Source: an alpha proteobacterium IMCC14465 (GTDB lineage: Bacteria > Pseudomonadota > Alphaproteobacteria > RS24). Taken from it: a DNA stretch of 64,000 nucleotides. The notes beneath the pieces are model-generated. The model saw only the letters and a program-made list of their open reading frames with translations. It did no database searches and was not told where the DNA came from. Positions within the stretch are counted from its first letter, which is position 1. Every line of letters begins with the position of its first letter. Shown here in pieces: positions 59,867 through 64,000 of the stretch. A program made the translations under genes and the position numbers. The stretch is from positions 620,001 to 684,000 of the forward strand of contig ALYF01000003.1 of NCBI GenBank assembly GCA_000293845.2, written 5' to 3'.

Positions 59867-60820
59867 CGACGCGGCTTTTTTCAGCCTGTCATTAATCGCT
59901 GCACCCAGACCCTCATCGGGTATTGGCATCACAGCAATCCGATGGGTTGCGGCATCCAATTCATGCAGATAGCTGAAAAGATTTGCCGCTGCTTCTGTCA
60001 GATTTCCTGTCGGGCTAAGGTTAAGGCATAGCCCCGCATAAGACGGTATCTTTGTTCCAAAAGCGAGTAAGGCTTCATGTGCCTCAATCGTTTCGGCGTT
60101 GAGACGCAGATGAGCTTGTGGGGCGTAATGCCGTACCAGCCGCCCAGGTGCGAGTTTTGCGGTCTGACTGTCATCTTCAGGCAAGTAGCGCAGATGATGG
60201 CCGAGCGTTTCTTCAAGTGCGGCAGGGTCAAGACTGCCGCGACGAAGCAGAATAGGGTCATCTTCCAGACACCCGATAATGGTCGACTCCAACCCTTTGG
60301 CACAAGCACCACCATCCAGAATGGGGAGGTTGGGAAAATCTTTGGCAACATGCGTCGCCAGTGTTGGGCTAAGCTGACCGGATTTGTTGGCGCTAGGGGC
60401 AGCCAGAGGGCATTGCGCCGCCGCCAGTAATGCTTGGGCAACAGGATGCGCGGGGACGCGGAGTGCAAGACTTGGCAAACCCGCCGAGGCCAGCAAGCTG
60501 ACCTCATTATGAGCCTGGTTATCTGAACGGCGGGGGACAACCAAGGTCAAGGCACCGGGCCAATGTGCCTCAGCAAGTGATTTGGCAATTGGAGAAAAGA
60601 CACCCAGCGCCTCAGCTTGGGCGAGGTCGCGAATATGAATAATCAAGGGGTTGAATTGCGGGCGGCCTTTAATCTCGAAAATTTTAGCGACGGCTGTATC
60701 ATTGCACGCATCAACGCCGAGGCCGTAAACCGTTTCAGTCGGGAAGGCCACGGCCTCTCCCGCGCCAATGACGGCTGCAAGCTTGTCGATATTTTCGGCG
60801 TTTGCCGGAAATACGGTCAT
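59858..60820 (-). CDS. L-threonylcarbamoyladenylate synthase (Sua5 type)
   Basis: 320 aa, with the YrdC domain (AVAFPTETVYGLGVDACNDT, IKGRPQFNPLIIHIRDLAQA, APSANKSGQLSPTLATHVAK) and a C-terminal Sua5 domain (from about LAPGRLVRHYAPQAHL). It makes the threonylcarbamoyl-AMP used to modify tRNA A37. Start codon lies 5 bp after the SDR stop, so the two are probably co-transcribed. Confidence 0.95.
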   Translation of the reverse strand: MTVFPANAENIDKLAAVIGAGEAVAFPTETVYGLGVDACNDTAVAKIFEIKGRPQFNPLIIHIRDLAQAEALGVFSPIAKSLAEAHWPGALTLVVPRRSDNQAHNEVSLLASAGLPSLALRVPAHPVAQALLAAAQCPLAAPSANKSGQLSPTLATHVAKDFPNLPILDGGACAKGLESTIIGCLEDDPILLRRGSLDPAALEETLGHHLRYLPEDDSQTAKLAPGRLVRHYAPQAHLRLNAETIEAHEALLAFGTKIPSYAGLCLNLSPTGNLTEAAANLFSYLHELDAATHRIAVMPIPDEGLGAAINDRLKKAASSK

Positions 60821-60825
60821 ACCGT

Positions 60826-61746
60826 TTAACGTGCCTTGTCTGGTGATGCCCGCTCACGTAAGTCATTTGGAAGGGGTGTTGCGTTTCGATTATGCAAGGA
60901 GAGCAGTTTTGTTGCCAGATTTGACGGCATAATTTTGACGAAGAGATTAAGAATTTTATAAAACAGGCCATTCACGATAATGGGGCCTTTATTTTCCATA
61001 ACGGACTCATAGCTTTTGCGGCACACATCCGGCCCTGTAAGCCACATGAATTTGGGTAGGCGATTCATTTGCTCGCGGTTACCCGCAATATCGTGAAATT
61101 CGCTCAGCACAAAACCCGGGCAGAGAGCTTGCACATGAATGCCCTTATCGTGATATTCGGCGGATAGGGCTTGTGAAAATTTAATCAGATAGCTTTTTAC
61201 CGGTCCATAAAGCGTGCCGCCTGGTGAACCGGGTAAAAGACCGGCCACGGATGCCACATTAATAATGCGCCCATAGCCGCGTTCGGCCATGCCTATACCA
61301 ATCAGGTGACAGAGTTCTGTTGGCGCGATGAGCATAGTTTGGAGCATCGCCGCATGTGATTGCCATTTTACCATGTCAAAATAACCGGGAACGGTATAGC
61401 CAGCATTATTGACCAGAAAATCAATGCTCAGGCCTTCTTTATTCATTTTTTCTACCAGTCGTGTTGGCGCGCGCGGGTCGCTGAGGTCTTCAGGGATAAT
61501 ATGGACATTCACGCCGTAGGAGGCTTCCAGCCTGCCGGCTAAAGATTGTAACCTATCTTTGCGCCGTGCTGTGATGACCAAATCAAAACCTTGCTGGGCC
61601 AGCAAGGTGGCATAATCATGCCCAATACCGGCAGACGCACCCGTGACCAGTGCTGTGCGTCTGTTCAGACCTTTGTTGACATTTTTTTGTGCTGGTTTTT
61701 TCGCCAGTTTTTTCACTGGTTTCTTTGCCAGTTTTTTATCCGTCAT
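60826..61746 (-). CDS. SDR-family oxidoreductase with Lys/Ala/Pro tail
   Basis: 306 aa. After about 30 residues of KKLAKKP-type repeats comes a short-chain dehydrogenase: TALVTGASAGIGHDYATLLA (TGxxxGIG), FLVNNAGYTVPGYFDMVK (NNAG), and YGPVKSYLIKFSQALSAEY with the YxxxK pair. Substrate unknown. The basic tail looks like histone H1-like nucleic-acid-binding tails and arises from a 24-bp duplication. Upstream of the Sua5-type gene. Confidence 0.88.
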   Translation of the reverse strand: MTDKKLAKKPVKKLAKKPAQKNVNKGLNRRTALVTGASAGIGHDYATLLAQQGFDLVITARRKDRLQSLAGRLEASYGVNVHIIPEDLSDPRAPTRLVEKMNKEGLSIDFLVNNAGYTVPGYFDMVKWQSHAAMLQTMLIAPTELCHLIGIGMAERGYGRIINVASVAGLLPGSPGGTLYGPVKSYLIKFSQALSAEYHDKGIHVQALCPGFVLSEFHDIAGNREQMNRLPKFMWLTGPDVCRKSYESVMENKGPIIVNGLFYKILNLFVKIMPSNLATKLLSLHNRNATPLPNDLRERASPDKAR

Positions 61747-61833
61747 GCCATGCCCTTTTGTTTACTATGCGGATATATGCTATATAGATTTGCCGTTTTG
61801 GGCAATCAACCCTTCACCCCCAAGGAAGATAAT

Positions 61834-62895
61834 ATGGACGAAAAAAAGCAGATTGTAGAGAATGCTCACGGCCTAACCTATTTATTTGATGATAAGCCGG
61901 AACCTGCTGAAATTCGTGAGGTAGCGGAGGGTGTTCACTGGTTGCGTTTGCCTCTTTTTGAGACGCTGGACCATATAAATGTCTGGTTGCTGGAAGATGG
62001 GGACTCGTGGGTCATTGTCGATACTGGCCTTAATAATGACCGCACCAAAGAGATTTGGGAAAATGTTTTTGATAAGACATTTCAAGGTAAGCCCGTCAGC
62101 AGAATTTTGGTGACGCATATGCATCCAGACCATATTGGGCTTGCAGGTTGGATGGTTGAGAAATTCGACGTCATGCTCACCATGACGCGATTGGAATATC
62201 TGACCTGCCGCGTGCTTGCTGCCGATACGGATAAGGAAGCCCCAAAAGAGGCGCTTGATTTTCTTTATCAGGCAGGTGTGCCGGATGAGATTATCGAGGG
62301 CTATAAAAAGCGTTTTGGTATGTTCGGTGCCGCGATTTACGACCTGCCGCAAAATTTCTATCGTGTGAGTGATGAAGAAGAGATTGTTATTAACGGGCGC
62401 ATCTGGAAAGTGGCTGTTGGAAATGGGCATTCGCCAGAACATGCGTGTTTTTTCTGCCCGTCTTTGAAAGTCGTGATTTCCGGTGATCAAATTTTGCCGC
62501 GTATCTCTTCACATGTCGGTGTGTTTCCAAATGAACCAGATGCCAATAATCTTGAAGACTGGATTGGGAGTTGCAAGAAACTCCAAACTGTATTTCCAGA
62601 AGATTTGCTGGTTCTGCCGTCACATAATGAACCATTTTACGGTGTCCATAACCGATTGCAGTCTTTGATAGATGGTCATGAAAAAAGGCTGGCAAAGTTG
62701 CTGGCCGCATGCGATACGCCGCGCAGCCCTGCTGACCCTGCGCTATTTTCAATTCTGTTTAAGCGCACTATCGACAAAGGCTTGTTTATCATGGCCATAA
62801 GTGAGAGCATAGCGCACTTAAATTGCCTCTATCGTCGCGGGCTTGTGAACAAGTCGCTGGATGAGGATGGCAGGTTGAGGTTTGTAGCAAGCTGA
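61834..62895 (+). CDS. MBL-fold metallo-hydrolase
   Basis: 353 aa from ATG 61834, with an AAGGAAG ribosome binding site; the open frame further upstream overlaps the SDR gene antisense. The metal-binding signature is VTHMHPDHIGLAGWMVEKFD, then GHSPEHACFFCPSLK, VISGDQILPRISSH and LPSHNEPFYGVHNR. The C-terminal extension (from about FSILFKRTIDKGLFIM) is like that of the glyoxalase II/LACTB2-type subgroup. Substrate unknown. Confidence 0.9.
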   Translation: MDEKKQIVENAHGLTYLFDDKPEPAEIREVAEGVHWLRLPLFETLDHINVWLLEDGDSWVIVDTGLNNDRTKEIWENVFDKTFQGKPVSRILVTHMHPDHIGLAGWMVEKFDVMLTMTRLEYLTCRVLAADTDKEAPKEALDFLYQAGVPDEIIEGYKKRFGMFGAAIYDLPQNFYRVSDEEEIVINGRIWKVAVGNGHSPEHACFFCPSLKVVISGDQILPRISSHVGVFPNEPDANNLEDWIGSCKKLQTVFPEDLLVLPSHNEPFYGVHNRLQSLIDGHEKRLAKLLAACDTPRSPADPALFSILFKRTIDKGLFIMAISESIAHLNCLYRRGLVNKSLDEDGRLRFVAS

Positions 62896-62946
62896 GTCAC
62901 CCTCGTTTTACGGTCGTGATTTAGAATAAAGTGTCAGGATAACGAT

Positions 62947-63234
62947 ATGTCTGATCAAACTGAAATGGAGAAAGAAATCTCCCAAATGAGTTTTGAGCAA
63001 GCGCTCGAGGCTCTCGAAGAAATCGTGGATAGTCTGGAAAGTGGCAATGTGGCACTTGAGCAGTCTATTCAGATTTATCAGCGCGGCAATTTATTGCGCT
63101 TGCATTGTGAGGCGAAGCTGAAAGACGCACAAAGCAAAATTGAAAAAATCACAGGCGAAGGTGATGGTGGTGCAGGTGATGGTGGCGCAGGTGATGGTGA
63201 AAATCCCGGAACTGAGCCGCTCGATATAGGCTAA
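62947..63234 (+). CDS. xseB: Exodeoxyribonuclease VII small subunit
   Basis: 95 aa. MSFEQALEALEEIVDSLESG and VALEQSIQIYQRGNLLRLHC are the XseB helices; KLKDAQSKIEKI follows. The C-terminal tail is Gly/Asp repeats (GDGGAGDGGAGDG) from a 15-bp unit. It precedes ispA, the usual xseB-ispA-dxs order. Confidence 0.95.
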   Translation: MSDQTEMEKEISQMSFEQALEALEEIVDSLESGNVALEQSIQIYQRGNLLRLHCEAKLKDAQSKIEKITGEGDGGAGDGGAGDGENPGTEPLDIG

Positions 63235-63251
63235 AGCTATAGGCTGATTTT

Positions 63252-64000
63252 ATGGGTACCCCGAAACTAGAGACCGCTCTGAAAAATGCTTCCGAGCTCA
63301 TTGACCAGAGGCTCAGGGATATTTTGAGTGTACCTGACGCGCCAGAGGGTCGGGTGGTTGAAGCCATGAAATATACGCTAATGGGTGGCGGCAAACGCCT
63401 TCGCGGTTTTTTATGTATTGAAACTGCCAAATTATTTGATGTTGAAGAAACACATTATGCGCGTGTTGCCACCTCTATAGAATGCGCCCATTCTTACTCA
63501 TTGGTGCATGATGATCTTCCCGCTATGGATGATGATGATATGCGCCGCGGGCGCCCGAGCCTGCATAAGGCTTTTGATGAGGCAACGGCTATTCTTGCTG
63601 GAGACGCATTGGTGACCCTAGCCTTTGAAATTCTGGCGGATGAGCAAACCCACCCGCGCAAAGCCGTCCGGCTGGACTTGATTTCCAGCTTTTCCAAGGC
63701 ACTTGGTACGCGCGGAATGGTTGGCGGGCAGATGTTTGACCTGATGAGCCCGGAGCTTGAATTGGATGCAGGCGCGCTCACAAGATTGCAAAAAATGAAA
63801 ACAGGCGCGCTGATTGAATTCTCGGTAGAAGCAGGGTGTATATTGGGGCAAGTGCCAGACAACACCCGTATCGCCTTAAATGCTTATGCGCATGACATCG
63901 GTTTAGCTTTCCAAATTGCTGATGATTTGCTAGATGTCGAAGCCTGTCAGGATGATATAGGCAAAACACCCGGTAAGGATGAAGCGTCAGGTAAGGTAAC
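63252..64000 (+). CDS. ispA: Geranyl/farnesyl diphosphate synthase (5' part)
   Basis: The first 249 residues are in the window and the frame continues past the edge. The first aspartate-rich motif is LVHDDLPAMDDDDMRRGRPS; GGGKRLRGFLCIETAKL is the start-of-domain signature, and the second motif begins IADDLLDVEACQDDIGKTPG. It makes short-chain prenyl diphosphates for IspB and for other pathways. 17 bp after xseB. Confidence 0.95.
   Translation, partial: MGTPKLETALKNASELIDQRLRDILSVPDAPEGRVVEAMKYTLMGGGKRLRGFLCIETAKLFDVEETHYARVATSIECAHSYSLVHDDLPAMDDDDMRRGRPSLHKAFDEATAILAGDALVTLAFEILADEQTHPRKAVRLDLISSFSKALGTRGMVGGQMFDLMSPELELDAGALTRLQKMKTGALIEFSVEAGCILGQVPDNTRIALNAYAHDIGLAFQIADDLLDVEACQDDIGKTPGKDEASGKV

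Noticed and set aside
61591-61833. N-terminal extension of the MBL-fold protein
   Set aside because: Antisense to the basic tail of the SDR gene; ATG 61834 has a good ribosome binding site.

Overview
The window is bacterial chromosome with dense, operonic gene packing. Gene content and order point to an alphaproteobacterium: a coxBA-ctaB-ctaG-coxC cluster, duplicated b/b' ATP synthase stalk genes, a CcrM-type adenine methyltransferase next to rnhB, split gcvPA/gcvPB, and an ETF-QO/TPR/ispE/ispB/trmN6/glyQS/ppdK run. A marine SAR116-like (Puniceispirillum-type) lineage is my guess from gene order and moderate GC. I could not test this with 16S or a search, and no rRNA or tRNA gene was found.

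Layout: 0.2-8.6 kb holds an orphan 78-aa gene, then the aa3-type cytochrome oxidase operon with its assembly factors (ctaB, a 54-aa CoxF-like peptide, ctaG, DUF983, surf1), running into thrC. 8.6-14.9 kb holds a 7TM-like membrane protein, yqgE, a lone DsbD-alpha-type protein, a peroxiredoxin, an rnhA-thrB-ispH block and a lipoprotein. 14.9-19.7 kb is the glycine cleavage operon gcvT-H-PA-PB behind a tandem glycine riboswitch. 19.7-21.6 kb is rnhB (apparently starting at ATA) and ccrM, whose leader has five GANTC sites and a perfect DnaA box.

21.6-24.5 kb is an accessory island wedged between ccrM and mutY. It holds a small acidic protein, a ClpP-fold serine protease (SDH/SppA-like) with an amber codon at position 4, a strongly structured RNA ending in a terminator, an XRE-like regulator, and a NYN-domain nuclease. 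The nuclease gene is broken or recoded at an A9 run, is preceded by a translationally coupled 22-codon leader peptide, and lies below a 29-bp perfect palindrome with 13-bp tandem repeats. This is the most likely place for an undescribed system.

24.5-33.3 kb returns to core genes: mutY, a DUF721 (DciA-like) gene, a DsbA-family gene, smc, and the Fo ATP synthase genes (atpI-B-E-F'-F). 33.3-36.2 kb holds slt and a family-4 uracil-DNA glycosylase. 36.5-48.7 kb runs ETF-QO, TPR protein, ispE, a long-chain polyprenyl synthase, a TrmN6-like methyltransferase, glyQS and ppdK. 48.9-54.4 kb has a SleB-type hydrolase, then nadC-nadB-nadA and a Nudix-like NAD regulator with a clear palindromic operator in front of nadA. 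54.4-64 kb holds a long-type FabH, tag, ygfZ, a dihydroorotase behind three helically phased palindromes, DUF192, an HMCES-like gene, a Sua5-type gene, an SDR, an MBL-fold hydrolase, xseB and a truncated ispA.

A window-wide oddity is the abundance of short perfect tandem duplications. They are 12, 15 or 24 bp inside coding linkers, always multiples of three, and 13-32 bp in intergenic DNA.
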